DNA from: JAGOEY01 sp017997515
Lineage (GTDB): Bacteria; Pseudomonadota; Gammaproteobacteria; Burkholderiales; Burkholderiaceae_C
Assembly: GCA_026314275.1 (NCBI GenBank)
Contig: CP111109.1
Coordinates: 1,178,001 to 1,242,000 of the forward strand
Reading direction: 5' to 3'
DNA length: 64,000 nt
Under the pieces are notes generated by a model that searched no databases, had not been told where the DNA came from, and saw only the letters and a list, made by a program, of their open reading frames with translations. The position numbers and the translations under genes are program-made. Of this stretch, positions 41,200 through 50,880 are shown one piece after another; position 1 is the first letter of the stretch, and each line of letters opens with the position of its first letter.

Positions 41200-42285
41200 A
41201 TGAACATCCTCAAGCCGCCCCCACGTCCGCCTACTATGGAGAGCCGGACGTTCCTGTTGCTGCTAGTGCTTGTCACCCTCGCATTTGGACTGATCCTGCA
41301 GCCGTTTTATGGCGGGGTTTTCTGGGGTATGGTGCTGGCCATTCTTTTTAATCCGCTGTACCGGCGTATTCTGCGTGCCACCGGACCCCGCCCGACTCTC
41401 GCCGCATTAATGACCATGTTGCTGGTGATCGTGGTGGTGGTGCTGCCACTGACATTCATCGTGACCACACTGGTGCAGGAAACCGCTGCTGTCTTCCAGC
41501 GCATCCAGTCGGGAGAGCTCAACTTTGCGACCATGCTGCAGCAGATTTTTGATGCCTTGCCCGAAAGTGTGGTCCGGGTACTGGACCGCTTTCAGCTGGG
41601 CAGCCTGGCCGCGCTGTTGCGGGAGGTGTCGGCCCTGGTCACCAAGGGCAGCCAGGCCATTGCGGCACAGGTACTGAACATTGGTCAGAACACGTTCGAC
41701 TTCATGGTCGGGTTTGTGATCATGTTGTACCTGCTGTTTTTTCTATTGCGCGACGGCTCGGCCCTGTCCAAACGCATCAAGGATGCCATTCCTCTGGCAC
41801 CTGAACACAAAAGTGAGCTGTTCAGCAAGTTCGCCACCGTGGTGCGCGCCACCGTCAAAGGCAACATCCTGGTGGCCATGGCGCAGGGTGCACTGGGCGG
41901 CATGATTTTCTGGTTCCTGGGCATTCCTGGTGCCGTGTTGTGGGCCGTGGTGATGGCCGTTTTGTCCTTGCTGCCTGCCGTGGGCGCGGGACTGGTCTGG
42001 GGGCCGGTGGCCATTTATTTCCTGTCCACCGGTGCGGTGTGGCAGGGTACGGTGTTGGTGGCGTACGGCATCTGTGTGATTGGGCTGGTGGACAACATCC
42101 TGCGCCCGATCCTGGTGGGCAAGGACACCAAAATGCCCGACTACCTGGTGCTGCTGTCCACACTCGGTGGTTTGGCGGTTTTCGGGCTCAACGGTTTTGT
42201 GATCGGGCCCGTGATTGCGGCCATGTTCATGGCCGTCTGGGGCATCTTCTCGCCCCCACGCACAGGCAGCGGCTACCAGCTCTGA
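41200..42285 (+). CDS. AI-2E/PerM family transporter
   Basis: A 361-residue polytopic membrane protein with about eight helices. Family features: LQPFYGGVFWGMVLAILFNP near the N-terminus, a cytoplasmic or periplasmic helical domain with repeated Gln/Glu, and the C-terminal block ILVGKDTKMPDYLVLLSTLG followed by GLNGFVIGPVIAAMF. Members include PerM, TqsA (autoinducer-2 export) and Na+/H+ antiporters, so the substrate is open. ATG 41200 is used; ATG 41236 (MESRTF) is an alternative. Confidence 0.9.
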   Translation: MNILKPPPRPPTMESRTFLLLLVLVTLAFGLILQPFYGGVFWGMVLAILFNPLYRRILRATGPRPTLAALMTMLLVIVVVVLPLTFIVTTLVQETAAVFQRIQSGELNFATMLQQIFDALPESVVRVLDRFQLGSLAALLREVSALVTKGSQAIAAQVLNIGQNTFDFMVGFVIMLYLLFFLLRDGSALSKRIKDAIPLAPEHKSELFSKFATVVRATVKGNILVAMAQGALGGMIFWFLGIPGAVLWAVVMAVLSLLPAVGAGLVWGPVAIYFLSTGAVWQGTVLVAYGICVIGLVDNILRPILVGKDTKMPDYLVLLSTLGGLAVFGLNGFVIGPVIAAMFMAVWGIFSPPRTGSGYQL

Positions 42286-42303
42286 GACACAGTCCGTGGT
42301 GGT

Positions 42304-42480
42304 TCAGGCAATCCGTTCCAGAACCAGCACGGCAAAAAAGCAGAAGGCGGCAATCAAGGTCCACTTGAGTGTCACCAGACCAAACCGTTTGTAGCGTTGC
42401 TGGCCCGTGCCCGCATAAAACGCAAAACACACGGCTGCCGTCAACAACAGCAGCATGATGGCCCAGCGGAACAGCAACAT
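42304..42480 (-). CDS. Small two-helix membrane protein
   Basis: A 58-residue protein MLLFRWAIMLLLLTAAVCFA, then a short polar loop with YAGTGQQRYKRFGL, then a second helix TLIAAFCFFAVLVLERIA. It lies 7 bases after the lpxC stop on the same strand, so it belongs to the tail of the dcw cluster transcript. No function is known. ATG 42480 is chosen because the extension upstream overlaps lpxC. Confidence 0.75.
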   Translation of the reverse strand: MLLFRWAIMLLLLTAAVCFAFYAGTGQQRYKRFGLVTLKWTLIAAFCFFAVLVLERIA

Positions 42481-42487
42481 GGGGCTA

Positions 42488-43411
42488 CTACCAGGCCCGG
42501 GCGGGTTGCGCAAAGCCCTGCGGGGCTTCGCGTTCGTTCTCGAACGTGACTTCTTCCCACGCATCCCGGCGTGCCAGCAGCTCACGCAGCAGCAGGTTGT
42601 TCATGGCGTGGCCGGAACGGAAGGCGCTGTAGGCGGCCAGCAAAGGGCGGCCCACCAGGAACAGGTCGCCCATTGCATCCAGGATCTTGTGCTTCACGAA
42701 TTCATCGTCGTAGCGCAGGCCGTCGCTGTTGAGCACCTTGTAGTCGTCCATCACGATGGCGTTGTCCAGACCACCGCCCCGCGCCAGACCATGGGAGCGC
42801 ATCATTTCCACGTCCTTGGTGAACCCAAAGGTGCGCGCACGGGCAATGTCACGGCTGTAGTTGCCTTGCCCCAGGTCAAACTCCACCCGCTGGCCGGTGG
42901 AGTCCACTGCAGGGTGGGCAAAGTCGATCTCGAAACTGAGTTTGTAGCCGTGGTACGGGTCCAGCCGGGCCCACTTGGTGGCGGCCCCTTCACCTTCACG
43001 CACTTCCACGGGTTTGATCACCCGGATGAAACGTTTGGGTGCACGCTGCAACTCCACCCCGGCGCTTTGCAGCAGAAACACGAAAGACGACGAAGAGCCA
43101 TCCAGAATCGGCACCTCTTCCGCCGTGATATCCACATACAGGTTGTCAATGCCCAGACCCGCGCAGGCCGACATCAGGTGCTCCACGGTGTGCACCTTGG
43201 CATCGCCATTGGAGATGGTGGACGCCATCCGTGTGTCCGTCACCGCCAGCGCCGTGACCGGAATGTCCACCGGCTCGGCCAGATCAACCCGGCGAAACAC
43301 AATACCCGTGTCCGGCTGGGCCGGCCGCAGCGTCAGCTCGACCCGCTGACCGCTGTGCAGGCCCACGCCAACGGCACGGGTGATGGTTTTCAGGGTACGT
43401 TGCTGGAGCAT
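42488..43411 (-). CDS. lpxC: UDP-3-O-acyl-N-acetylglucosamine deacetylase LpxC
   Basis: A 307-residue zinc enzyme for the first committed step of lipid A synthesis. It starts [21 protein letters not shown]. Zinc ligands lie in [15 protein letters not shown] and in [17 protein letters not shown], and the catalytic His in [14 protein letters not shown]. Normal length. It follows ftsZ at the end of the dcw cluster, as in most proteobacteria, separated by a family A repeat. Confidence 0.98.
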   Translation of the reverse strand: MLQQRTLKTITRAVGVGLHSGQRVELTLRPAQPDTGIVFRRVDLAEPVDIPVTALAVTDTRMASTISNGDAKVHTVEHLMSACAGLGIDNLYVDITAEEVPILDGSSSSFVFLLQSAGVELQRAPKRFIRVIKPVEVREGEGAATKWARLDPYHGYKLSFEIDFAHPAVDSTGQRVEFDLGQGNYSRDIARARTFGFTKDVEMMRSHGLARGGGLDNAIVMDDYKVLNSDGLRYDDEFVKHKILDAMGDLFLVGRPLLAAYSAFRSGHAMNNLLLRELLARRDAWEEVTFENEREAPQGFAQPARAW

Positions 43412-43490
43412 GCGGTGGATTTTAAATGTCTACAGAAAAACTGCAGAAACAAGGGAATACCCGAGATTGGGGCACCCCCCCCCCTTCAAG

Positions 43491-43584
43491 CAGACACCGT
43501 GGAACCGGCTTTGCCGGGCCACAGGCGTCGCCCCCTGCAAGGGGGTTGGCGGAAGCGGAACGAAGTCCGCGCAGCCTGGGGGTG
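43491..43584 (+). repeat. Intergenic repeat family A, copy 7
   Basis: CAGACACCGTGGAACCGGC through GCGCAGCCTGGGGGTG with CCGGCTTTGCCGG and CCCCCTGCAAGGGGG. Both stem positions changed together from CTGGC/GCCAG to CCGGC/GCCGG, a compensatory change that supports a real hairpin. It lies between ftsZ and lpxC. Confidence 0.87.
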
Positions 43585-43591
43585 TGCCTAA

Positions 43592-44803
43592 TCAATCGGC
43601 CTGTTTGCGCAGGAACGCCGGGATTTCCAGGTCGTCCATACCGCCGGAAGACAGCGCGTTCACGCGGTCCGTTGCCTGGGTGCGGCCGGTGCGCCACACG
43701 CTGGGCACGGCCATGCTGCCGTAGTCGGGTTGTGCACTTCCGCCCATCCCCACATGGCCCACACCCATACCCGAACCCGCCATCTGGAACGGCATGTTGT
43801 CGGTGCCGGTGCGCAGCACCTTGAGCTGGGGTACCGCCTGGCGCTGGCGGCTCAGGCCGGTGGCCACCACGGTGACGCGGATCTGTTCACCCAGGCTGTC
43901 GTCGTAGGCGGTGCCGTAGATGACATGGGCTTCGGGCGAAGCGTAGGCACGGATGGTGTTCATGGCCAGGCGCGACTCGGACAGCTTGAGCGAGCCCTTG
44001 GCAGCCGAGATAAGCACCAGCACACCCTTCGCACCCGACAGGTCAATGCCTTCGAGCAGCGGGCAGGCCACGGCCTGTTCCGCAGCAATACGGGCGCGGT
44101 CCGGGCCGTCGGCCACTGCCGTACCCATCATCGCCTTGCCAGGCTCACCCATGACGGTGCGCACGTCTTCAAAGTCGACGTTCACATGGCCGGGCACGTT
44201 GATGATTTCTGCGATACCACCCACGGCGTTTTTCAGCACGTCGTTGGCATGGGCAAACGCTTCGTCCTGGGTCACGTCGTCACCCAGCACCTCGAGCAGC
44301 TTTTCGTTCAGGATCACGATCAGCGAGTCAACATTGGCTTCCAGCTCGGCCAGACCGTGGTCGGCATTGGTCATGCGGCGGCCCCCTTCGAATTCGAAAG
44401 GTTTGGTCACCACACCCACGGTCAGGATGCCCATTTCTTTCGCCACGCGTGCAATCACGGGCGCAGCGCCCGTACCGGTGCCGCCCCCCATACCTGCTGT
44501 GATGAACAGCATGTGCGCACCGTCGATAGCGCTGCGGATGTCATCAATGGCGGCTTCGGCCGCTTCACGGCCCTTGTCGGGCTTGCTGCCAGCCCCCAGG
44601 CCACTGGTGCCGAGCTGGATCGTGCGGTGCGCGGCGCTGCGCGACAGCGACTGGGCGTCGGTGTTGGCACAGACAAACTCCACACCCTGGACGTGGCGCT
44701 CGATCATGTGCTCGACCGCGTTACCACCACCACCCCCCACACCAATCACCTTGATCTGTGTGCCCATGTTGAATTCTTCAACTTCGATCATTTCGATGGT
44801 CAT
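43592..44803 (-). CDS. ftsZ: Cell division protein FtsZ
   Basis: A 403-residue tubulin homologue that forms the division ring. The GTP-binding signature GGGTGTG is at residues 106-112; TSGLGAGSKPDKGREAA and the T7 loop NVDFEDVRTVM are also visible. The C-terminal peptide DDLEIPAFLRKQAD binds FtsA and ZipA. The N-terminus MTIEMIEVEEFNMGTQIKV is the usual betaproteobacterial form. GGAG lies before the ATG at 44803. Confidence 0.98.
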   Translation of the reverse strand: MTIEMIEVEEFNMGTQIKVIGVGGGGGNAVEHMIERHVQGVEFVCANTDAQSLSRSAAHRTIQLGTSGLGAGSKPDKGREAAEAAIDDIRSAIDGAHMLFITAGMGGGTGTGAAPVIARVAKEMGILTVGVVTKPFEFEGGRRMTNADHGLAELEANVDSLIVILNEKLLEVLGDDVTQDEAFAHANDVLKNAVGGIAEIINVPGHVNVDFEDVRTVMGEPGKAMMGTAVADGPDRARIAAEQAVACPLLEGIDLSGAKGVLVLISAAKGSLKLSESRLAMNTIRAYASPEAHVIYGTAYDDSLGEQIRVTVVATGLSRQRQAVPQLKVLRTGTDNMPFQMAGSGMGVGHVGMGGSAQPDYGSMAVPSVWRTGRTQATDRVNALSSGGMDDLEIPAFLRKQAD

Positions 44804-45106
44804 AACTAACTCCTTGAATTTGCAGTTGCCGTTTATTGGATAAAAATTTTTCTGGGGATCGCCGAGGGAGCTGTTTAGGAAGGTGGCCCGGTGCGCCGCC
44901 ATCGCTCATAAAAATTCCGAGGGGGGCTGCCCCGTGCCAGCCAGAGAGGGTAAAAATTCATGGGTTCACTCCCGTGCCGTTCGATACACATGCCTTTTCA
45001 AGCAGACGCCGTGGATCTGGCTTTGCCAGTCCACCAGCGTCGCCCCCGGCAGGGGGTTGGCGAAGCGACACGCAGTGCGCGCAGCCTGGGGGTGAACCAA
45101 GTTTCA
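44804..45106. other. ftsA-ftsZ intergenic region
   Basis: 303 bases without a gene, long for a dcw junction. It holds the ftsZ ribosome site, an AT-richer stretch (44820-44850), and repeat family A copy 8 (45003-45094) directly after the ftsA stop. Probably contains a dedicated ftsZ promoter, but none could be fixed by eye. Confidence 0.6.
45003..45094 (+). repeat. Intergenic repeat family A, copy 8
   Basis: CAGACGCCGTGGATCTGGC through GCGCAGCCTGGGGGTG, with the GCGACACGCAGTGCGCG variant seen in copy 2. It lies between ftsA and ftsZ. Confidence 0.82.
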
Positions 45107-46336
45107 TCAGAAGTTCCCCACGATGAAGTCGCGAAAACGACCGAAGGTTGTTTTGACCGAACCACTCTTTTGCGCCACCCGGAAGCCCCGCAGACGCGCC
45201 AGACGGGCTTCTTCGAGCAGGCCCATCACCGTGGCGGCACGCGGCTGGCTGACCATGTCGGCCAGCGCGCTGTTGTATTTGGGCAGGCCACGGCGCACGG
45301 GCTTGAGGAAGATGTCTTCGCCCAGCTCGACCATGCCTGGCATCACCGAGCTGCCACCCGTCAGCACGATGCCGGAGGACAACATTTCCTCGAAGCCGGA
45401 CTCACGGATCACCTGCTGCACCAGCGAGAAGATTTCTTCGATGCGTGGCTCGATGACACCGGCCAATGCCTGGCGGCTGAGCATGCGCGGGTCGCGGTCG
45501 CCCAGGCCGGGCACTTCGACCTGGGTATCGGGGTCGGCCAGCAGCTGTTTGGCGTAGCCGTTTTCGACCTTGATGTCTTCGGCGTCCTTGGTCGGGGTGC
45601 GCAGCGCCATGGCGATGTCGCTGGTGATCAGGTCACCCGCAATCGGGATCACCGCCGTGTGGCGGATGGCTCCGTTGGTGAAGATGGCCACATCGGTGGT
45701 GCCTGCGCCAATGTCCACCAGCGCCACACCCAGCTCACGCTCGTCGTCGGTCAGCACCGCCAGGCTGGAGGCCAGCGGGTTCAGCATCAGCTGGTCCACG
45801 TCCAGGCCGCAGCGGCGCACACACTTGATGATGTTTTCGGCCGCGCTTTGTGCGCCGGTCACGATGTGCACCTTGGCTTCGAGCCGGATGCCGCTCATGC
45901 CGATCGGCTCTTTCACGTCCTGGCCATCGATCACAAATTCCTGCGGTTCGACCAGCAGCAGGCGCTGGTCGGTCGAGATGTTGATGGCCTTGGCCGTCTC
46001 CACCACACGCGCCACGTCGGCCTGCGTGACTTCCTTGTCCTTGATGGCCACCATGCCGCTGGAGTTGAGGCCACGGATATGGCTGCCGGTGATGCCGGTG
46101 TAGACCCGGGTGATCTTGCAGTCGGCCATCAGCTCGGCTTCTTTGAGTGCCTGCTGGATGCTTTGCACTGTGGCGTCGATGTTGACCACCACGCCGCGCT
46201 TGAGGCCGTTGCTCGGTGCCACACCAAAACCGGCGAGTTTGAGCTCGCCGTTGGCCAGCACCTCGGCCACCACCGCCATCACCTTGGCGGTGCCGATGTC
46301 GAGTCCGACGACCAGATCTTTGTATTCTTTTGCCAT
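45107..46336 (-). CDS. ftsA: Cell division protein FtsA
   Basis: A 409-residue actin-like ATPase anchoring FtsZ to the membrane and recruiting later divisome proteins. It starts MAKEYKDLVVGLDIGTAKV (phosphate 1 motif). LVDIGAGTTDVAIF is phosphate 2 and GIVLTGGSSVMPGM the adenosine motif. The amphipathic C-terminal membrane helix is GRFRDFIVGNF-like. It follows ftsQ by 53 bases. Confidence 0.98.
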   Translation of the reverse strand: MAKEYKDLVVGLDIGTAKVMAVVAEVLANGELKLAGFGVAPSNGLKRGVVVNIDATVQSIQQALKEAELMADCKITRVYTGITGSHIRGLNSSGMVAIKDKEVTQADVARVVETAKAINISTDQRLLLVEPQEFVIDGQDVKEPIGMSGIRLEAKVHIVTGAQSAAENIIKCVRRCGLDVDQLMLNPLASSLAVLTDDERELGVALVDIGAGTTDVAIFTNGAIRHTAVIPIAGDLITSDIAMALRTPTKDAEDIKVENGYAKQLLADPDTQVEVPGLGDRDPRMLSRQALAGVIEPRIEEIFSLVQQVIRESGFEEMLSSGIVLTGGSSVMPGMVELGEDIFLKPVRRGLPKYNSALADMVSQPRAATVMGLLEEARLARLRGFRVAQKSGSVKTTFGRFRDFIVGNF

Positions 46337-46389
46337 GTCTGTACCTGTAGGTCTGTGTCTGCGTTGGTCTGTTCTGTGTGTGTTCTGTC

Positions 46390-47196
46390 TTACCGCTTCA
46401 CGGGTTTGGCCGGTTTGGCCGCCGCCTCGGCGCTGATGGTGGTCACCCCCCGCAAGCGCAGCGCGTACCCCTCGTTGTGGCGCAAATCGGCGGATTCCAG
46501 CGCATCCACCCGGCGGCCGTACTGCGACGTGACCTGGGTCAGCGTGTGGACAAAACGCTGCGTCACGGCCTCCACCTGTTCGGGTGTGCCGCTGCCGAAT
46601 TCAAGGGTCGCACCACTGTCAAGCACACCCCGCCAGCCCCCGCGCGACGACAGCCAGAGCTCTTCCAGCGTGGTGTCGAGTGGTGCGAGCAGAGGTGTCA
46701 GCCGCCGGTACATGGCCAGCACTTCGGCCGCGTGTTCAGCGGGGCCGTACAGACGGGGCAGGTCGTCCTGCTCCACGTCACCCACATTGGCCTCGAACAC
46801 TTCACCAAAACTGTTCACCATGGTGGACTGGTCCTCACGGCCCCAATGCGCCACGGCCTGGTGCTCTTGCAGCTGCACCCGCAGCTGGTTCGGAAACTCA
46901 CGCTGCACCACGGCCTTGCGCACCCAGGGCACGGACTCGAACACCTCCCGCGCCGCACCCAGGTTGACCGTGAAGAAGTTGCCCTGCAGCCGCGGGGCCG
47001 CATTGGCCCGCAGTGTGACGGCGTTGTTGTGGGTCACTTCACCCTGCACCACGATGCCGCCGATAGCGAAGGCCGGGTTGCGCAGCACCCACCATGCACC
47101 CGCCGCCAGCACCGCGACGCCGCACAGCATGAACAGGGCCGAAGCGGCCATGTTCATCAGCTTGACGTCGAAGGGGGCGGGCAGCGAATCACTCAT
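46390..47196 (-). CDS. ftsQ: Cell division protein FtsQ
   Basis: A 268-residue bitopic protein linking early and late divisome components. A short cytoplasmic tail ([20 protein letters not shown]) is followed by one membrane helix (about 18-38). The periplasmic POTRA domain starts near [14 protein letters not shown], and the FtsQ beta domain continues with [20 protein letters not shown]. The ATG overlaps the ddl stop by 4 bases (ATGA), marking ATG 47196 as the true start. Confidence 0.96.
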   Translation of the reverse strand: MSDSLPAPFDVKLMNMAASALFMLCGVAVLAAGAWWVLRNPAFAIGGIVVQGEVTHNNAVTLRANAAPRLQGNFFTVNLGAAREVFESVPWVRKAVVQREFPNQLRVQLQEHQAVAHWGREDQSTMVNSFGEVFEANVGDVEQDDLPRLYGPAEHAAEVLAMYRRLTPLLAPLDTTLEELWLSSRGGWRGVLDSGATLEFGSGTPEQVEAVTQRFVHTLTQVTSQYGRRVDALESADLRHNEGYALRLRGVTTISAEAAAKPAKPVKR

Positions 47197-48182
47197 GGTG
47201 TTCCTTGCGGTGTTGTCAGCGCGTGTGCGGGTGTGTCGAGCGTGGCCGAGGCCAGCACCCGCAGGCACAAGTCTTCGTAGCCAATACCTGCGGCACGGGC
47301 CGACATGGGCACGAGTGAGTGGCTGGTCATGCCGGGCGAGGTGTTCATCTCCAGCAGAAAGGGCTTGCGGTCGCTGGCGCGGATCATCACGTCGGCACGG
47401 CCCCAGCCCCGGCAGCCCAGCGAACGGTAGGCGGCCAGCGTGATGCGCTGAATTTCGCGTTCCTCGGCTTCGGGCAGGCCACTCGGGCAGTGGTACTTCA
47501 CGTCGTCGGTGAAATACTTGTTCTGGTAGTCGTAGGCCCCTTCGGGTGCGGCGATACGCACCACCGGCAACACACGTGCATCCGGGCCACTGCCCAGCAC
47601 GGCGCAGGTCACCTCTTCGCCTTCGATGAATTCTTCACACAACACATCAGCGTCGTACCGGGCGGACAGGGTGACTGCTTCCTGCATCTGCGCATGGCTC
47701 TGCACTTTGGTCACACCGATGGAAGAGCCTTCACGCGGCGGCTTAACGATCAGCGGCAGGCCCAACACATCGGGCACGCTGCGCACCTGTGCGGCGTCCA
47801 GCTGGTCGGCGGCAAGGCGCACGTACTTGGGCGTGGGCAGCCCCTCGGCCTGCCAGATGCGTTTGGTCATGACTTTGTCCATGGCCACGCTGGAGGCCAT
47901 CACACCCGAGCCGGTGTACGGAATACCCAGCAGCTCAAGTGCGCCCTGCACCGTGCCGTCTTCACCGTGGCGGCCATGTAATGCGATGAAGCAGCGGGTG
48001 AAACCCTCTTCGCGCAGCGCGCCCAGGTCGCGTTGCGCCGGGTCGAACGGGTGGGCATCCACCCCTTTGTCGCGCAGGGCCTGCAACACACCTGCGCCGG
48101 ACATGAGCGACACCTCACGCTCCGCCGATGCGCCGCCCATCAGCACGGCCACTTTGCCAAAATTTTGACCAAATTGACTCAC
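47193..48182 (-). CDS. ddl: D-alanine--D-alanine ligase
   Basis: A 329-residue ATP-grasp enzyme that makes D-Ala-D-Ala for peptidoglycan. [21 protein letters not shown] is split over the N-terminus, [19 protein letters not shown] holds a catalytic His, [15 protein letters not shown] the ATP-grasp loop, and [17 protein letters not shown] the metal-binding C-terminus. Start and stop overlap its neighbours by 4 bases each, so translation is coupled from murC through ftsQ. Confidence 0.97.
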   Translation of the reverse strand: MSQFGQNFGKVAVLMGGASAEREVSLMSGAGVLQALRDKGVDAHPFDPAQRDLGALREEGFTRCFIALHGRHGEDGTVQGALELLGIPYTGSGVMASSVAMDKVMTKRIWQAEGLPTPKYVRLAADQLDAAQVRSVPDVLGLPLIVKPPREGSSIGVTKVQSHAQMQEAVTLSARYDADVLCEEFIEGEEVTCAVLGSGPDARVLPVVRIAAPEGAYDYQNKYFTDDVKYHCPSGLPEAEEREIQRITLAAYRSLGCRGWGRADVMIRASDRKPFLLEMNTSPGMTSHSLVPMSARAAGIGYEDLCLRVLASATLDTPAHALTTPQGTP

Positions 48183-49615
48183 AGCGCACGCCCTTCCTGC
48201 GCAAGCAGCTCTGATTTTGATAGCATATCCACAACCTTTCCAGGCACGGCCCCAATCGAGCCAGCCCCCATACAGATCACCACATCACCGCCCCGCACAC
48301 TGCTGGCAATGGTCTGCGGCAGATCGGCAATGTCGTCCACAAACAGCGGCTCGACCTTGCCCGCCACCCGCAGCGCACGCGCCAGCGAACGGCCGTCGGC
48401 CGCGACGATCAGGGCCTCACCGGCGGCATACACCTCGGCCAGCAACACGGTATCGGCACCCTGGCCAATCACCTTGACGAAGTCTTCAAAACAGTCGCGG
48501 GTGCGGGTGTAGCGGTGCGGCTGGAAGGCCAGCACCAGGCGGCGACCCGGGAACGCGCCGCGCGCGGCAGCCAGCGTGGCCTCCATCTCGACCGGGTGGT
48601 GGCCGTAGTCGTCGATGAGGGTGAAGCGCCCGCCGTCGCTGGTGGGTAATTCGCCATACCGCTGGAAGCGGCGGCCCACCCCTTTGAATTCGGCCAAGGC
48701 TTTTTGCACGGCGGCATCGGGGATGTTCAGCTCCACGGCAATGGCAATGGCCGACAGCGCGTTGAGCACGTTGTGGTCCCCGGGCAGGCTCAGCACGATG
48801 GGCAGGTCGGGCAGCGTCACACCGTTGCGCCGCTGCACGGTGAAGTGCATTTCGCCATCGACGGCGCGCACATCCACGGCGCGCACCTGGGCGTCTTCCC
48901 CAAAGCCGTAGCTGGTGACCGGGCAGGTCACCAGTGGCAGGATCTCGCGGATGGCGGGGTTGTCGGTGCACAGGATGGCGGTGCCGTAAAACGGCATGCG
49001 GTGCAGGAAGTCGACAAACGCTTTTTTCAGGCTGCCGAAATCATGTCCGTAGGTTTCCATGTGGTCGGCGTCGATATTGGTCACCACGGCCATCACCGGC
49101 AGCAGGTTCAGGAAGGACGCATCGGACTCATCTGCCTCCACCACGATGTAGTCGCCACTGCCCAGCTTGGCATTGGCACCGGCGCTGTTCAGCCGCCCGC
49201 CAATGACGAAGGTCGGATCCAGCCCAGCTTCGGCCAGCACACTGGTGACCAGGCTGGTGGTGGTGGTTTTGCCGTGGGTGCCTGCGATGGCAATACCCTG
49301 CTTCAGGCGCATCAGCTCGGCCAGCATCAAGGCACGCGGCACCACGGGAATACGCTTTTCGCGCGCGGCCACCACTTCGGGGTTGTCTTGCTGCACGGCG
49401 GTGGAGGTAACCACCGCATCCGCACCCGCAATGTTTTGCGCCGCGTGGCCGATACAGGTGTGTATGCCCAGCCCGTTCAGGCGGCGCAGCACGGTGCTGT
49501 CAGACAGGTCAGAACCCGATATGGTGTAGCCCAGGTTAAACAGCACCTCGGCGATACCACTCATGCCCGCGCCGCCGATGCCAACGAAATGGATATGGCG
49601 AATGGCGTGTTTCAT
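48179..49615 (-). CDS. murC: UDP-N-acetylmuramate--L-alanine ligase
   Basis: A 478-residue Mur ligase that adds the first amino acid to UDP-MurNAc. It opens [23 protein letters not shown] site [26 protein letters not shown]-terminal [16 protein letters not shown] family B repeat overlaps the 3' end, so the last dozen residues ([13 protein letters not shown]) are encoded by the repeat. 4-base overlaps join it to murG and ddl. Confidence 0.97.
   Translation of the reverse strand: MKHAIRHIHFVGIGGAGMSGIAEVLFNLGYTISGSDLSDSTVLRRLNGLGIHTCIGHAAQNIAGADAVVTSTAVQQDNPEVVAAREKRIPVVPRALMLAELMRLKQGIAIAGTHGKTTTTSLVTSVLAEAGLDPTFVIGGRLNSAGANAKLGSGDYIVVEADESDASFLNLLPVMAVVTNIDADHMETYGHDFGSLKKAFVDFLHRMPFYGTAILCTDNPAIREILPLVTCPVTSYGFGEDAQVRAVDVRAVDGEMHFTVQRRNGVTLPDLPIVLSLPGDHNVLNALSAIAIAVELNIPDAAVQKALAEFKGVGRRFQRYGELPTSDGGRFTLIDDYGHHPVEMEATLAAARGAFPGRRLVLAFQPHRYTRTRDCFEDFVKVIGQGADTVLLAEVYAAGEALIVAADGRSLARALRVAGKVEPLFVDDIADLPQTIASSVRGGDVVICMGAGSIGAVPGKVVDMLSKSELLAQEGRAL
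48185..48226 (+). repeat. Palindromic repeat family B, copy 9 (3' end of murC)
   Basis: GCGCAC, GCGCAAGCAGCT, then GATAGCAT. Very close to copy 8 at 38703-38746, but it codes the C-terminus of MurC on the opposite strand. Confidence 0.7.
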
Positions 49616-50697
49616 CGCGCACCCCCTGTGGCCTGTGCTTCGCAGGCGGCCACGATGGCCTCTACCGCATCCAGTTTTTGCATCTTTTTGGCCTCTAGCG
49701 CCCGTTCTATGAGCGCAGTGCGCTCTGTTTTTTGCAGCATTTCAGCCAAACCATCCGGTGTTAATTTGTTCTGTGGCACCAGCCAGCCTCCGCCCTGCGC
49801 CACCAGAAACTGCGCGTTGTGGGTCTGGTGGTCGTCCACCGCGGCCGGGAAGGGCACAAAAATGGCGGCGGCACCCACGGCGGCCAGCTCGGTCACGGTG
49901 CTGGCCCCCGCGCGGCAGACCACCACGTCGGCCTGCGCAAACGCGGCGGCGGTGTCGTCGATAAACGGGGTGAGTTCGGCCACCACACCGGCCTGGGCAT
50001 AGTTGGCGCGTAAGGCGTCGATCTGTTTGGCACCACTCTGGTGGGTGACCGTGGGGCGCTCAGCCACCGGGATCAGCGCCAGCGCCTGTGGCACCACGGT
50101 GTTGAGCGCCTGTGCGCCCAGGCTGCCCCCCACCACCAGCAGGTGCAGCGGCCCGCTGCGGCCCGCAAAACGTTCGACCGGGCCGGGCTGCTGCGTGAAG
50201 GCGCTGCGCAGCGGGTTGCCCACCCACGCGGCGTTTTTCAGCACACCGGGGAAGGCCGTGAAGACCTTGCGCGACACCCGCGCCAGTACCTTGTTGGCCA
50301 TACCTGCAACAGAATTCTGTTCGTGCAGAAACAGCGGTTTGCCCAGCAGCACGGACATCAGGCCGGCAGGCAGCGAGATGTAACCACCAAAACCCAGCAC
50401 CACGTCCGGCTTTACGCGGCGCACCACCTGCACACTTTGCCAGCAGGCCTTGGCCAGCCGGAACGGCAGCAGCGCCAGCGTGGACAGGCCTTTGCCGCGC
50501 ACACCCGAAAAATCGATCGGCTCAAACGCAAAACCCTGCGCGGGCACCAGCTGGCTTTCCATGCTGGGCGCAGCCAGGCCACGGCCACCCAGCCAATGCA
50601 CCGTCCAGCCCCGCTCCCGCAGCGCCTGCGCCACGGCCAGACCCGGGAAGATGTGGCCACCGGTGCCACCGGCCATGATGAGTGCGGTCTTGCTCAT
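49612..50697 (-). CDS. murG: UDP-GlcNAc:lipid I N-acetylglucosamine transferase MurG
   Basis: A 361-residue peripheral membrane GT28 enzyme that converts lipid I to lipid [19 protein letters not shown] is the first glycine loop; [12 protein letters not shown] the second; [20 protein letters not shown] binds the UDP-GlcNAc. A family B-like repeat is embedded in frame near the C-terminus (residues about 321-336, [16 protein letters not shown]). ATG 50697 is used; the stop overlaps the murC ATG by 4 bases. Confidence 0.97.
   Translation of the reverse strand: MSKTALIMAGGTGGHIFPGLAVAQALRERGWTVHWLGGRGLAAPSMESQLVPAQGFAFEPIDFSGVRGKGLSTLALLPFRLAKACWQSVQVVRRVKPDVVLGFGGYISLPAGLMSVLLGKPLFLHEQNSVAGMANKVLARVSRKVFTAFPGVLKNAAWVGNPLRSAFTQQPGPVERFAGRSGPLHLLVVGGSLGAQALNTVVPQALALIPVAERPTVTHQSGAKQIDALRANYAQAGVVAELTPFIDDTAAAFAQADVVVCRAGASTVTELAAVGAAAIFVPFPAAVDDHQTHNAQFLVAQGGGWLVPQNKLTPDGLAEMLQKTERTALIERALEAKKMQKLDAVEAIVAACEAQATGGAR
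49690..49737 (+). repeat. Palindromic repeat family B, copy 10 (inside murG)
   Basis: GCCTCTAGCGCCC, GAGCGC, GCGCTCT, then TTTTTTGCAGC. In frame, on the strand opposite to murG. Confidence 0.6.
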
Positions 50698-50719
50698 ACG
50701 CGGCCACCCCTCATGAGCG

Positions 50720-50880
50720 CCGCATACGCGGCATGGCACTGGCGTGCCCCTTTATTTTGGAGAAACAAAGTCTTCATACGCGGCCTCCGCGCATGGATGC
50801 CGCATGCGCGGCATGGCACTGGCGTGCCTACCTTGTTTTGGAGAAACAAAGTCCTCATACGCGGCCTCCGCGCATGAGGA
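50720..50880. repeat. Tandem duplication of about 80 bp covering the ftsW 3' end
   Basis: Two copies, starting GCCGCATACGCGG (50720) and GCCGCATGCGCGG (50799), share GCATGGCACTGGCGTGCC, TTTTGGAGAAACAAAGTC and CATACGCGGCCTCCGCGCAT at a 79-80 bp period. The right-hand copy contains the last codons of ftsW (stop at 50855-50857); the left-hand copy duplicates them non-coding in the murG-ftsW gap. The CATACGCGG core also recurs at 50695, at the murG start. Confidence 0.85.

Noticed and set aside
40917..41276. 119-codon minus-strand frame between the porin and perM genes
   Set aside because: It contains one hydrophobic helix and a plausible C-terminus, but it overlaps the perM start, lacks a ribosome site and matches no family I recognise. 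It might be a gene remnant.
44960..47443. Long plus-strand open frame (827 codons) opposite ftsA and ftsQ
   Set aside because: Shadow frame; the minus strand encodes well-conserved FtsA and FtsQ, and the frame starts inside a family A repeat.
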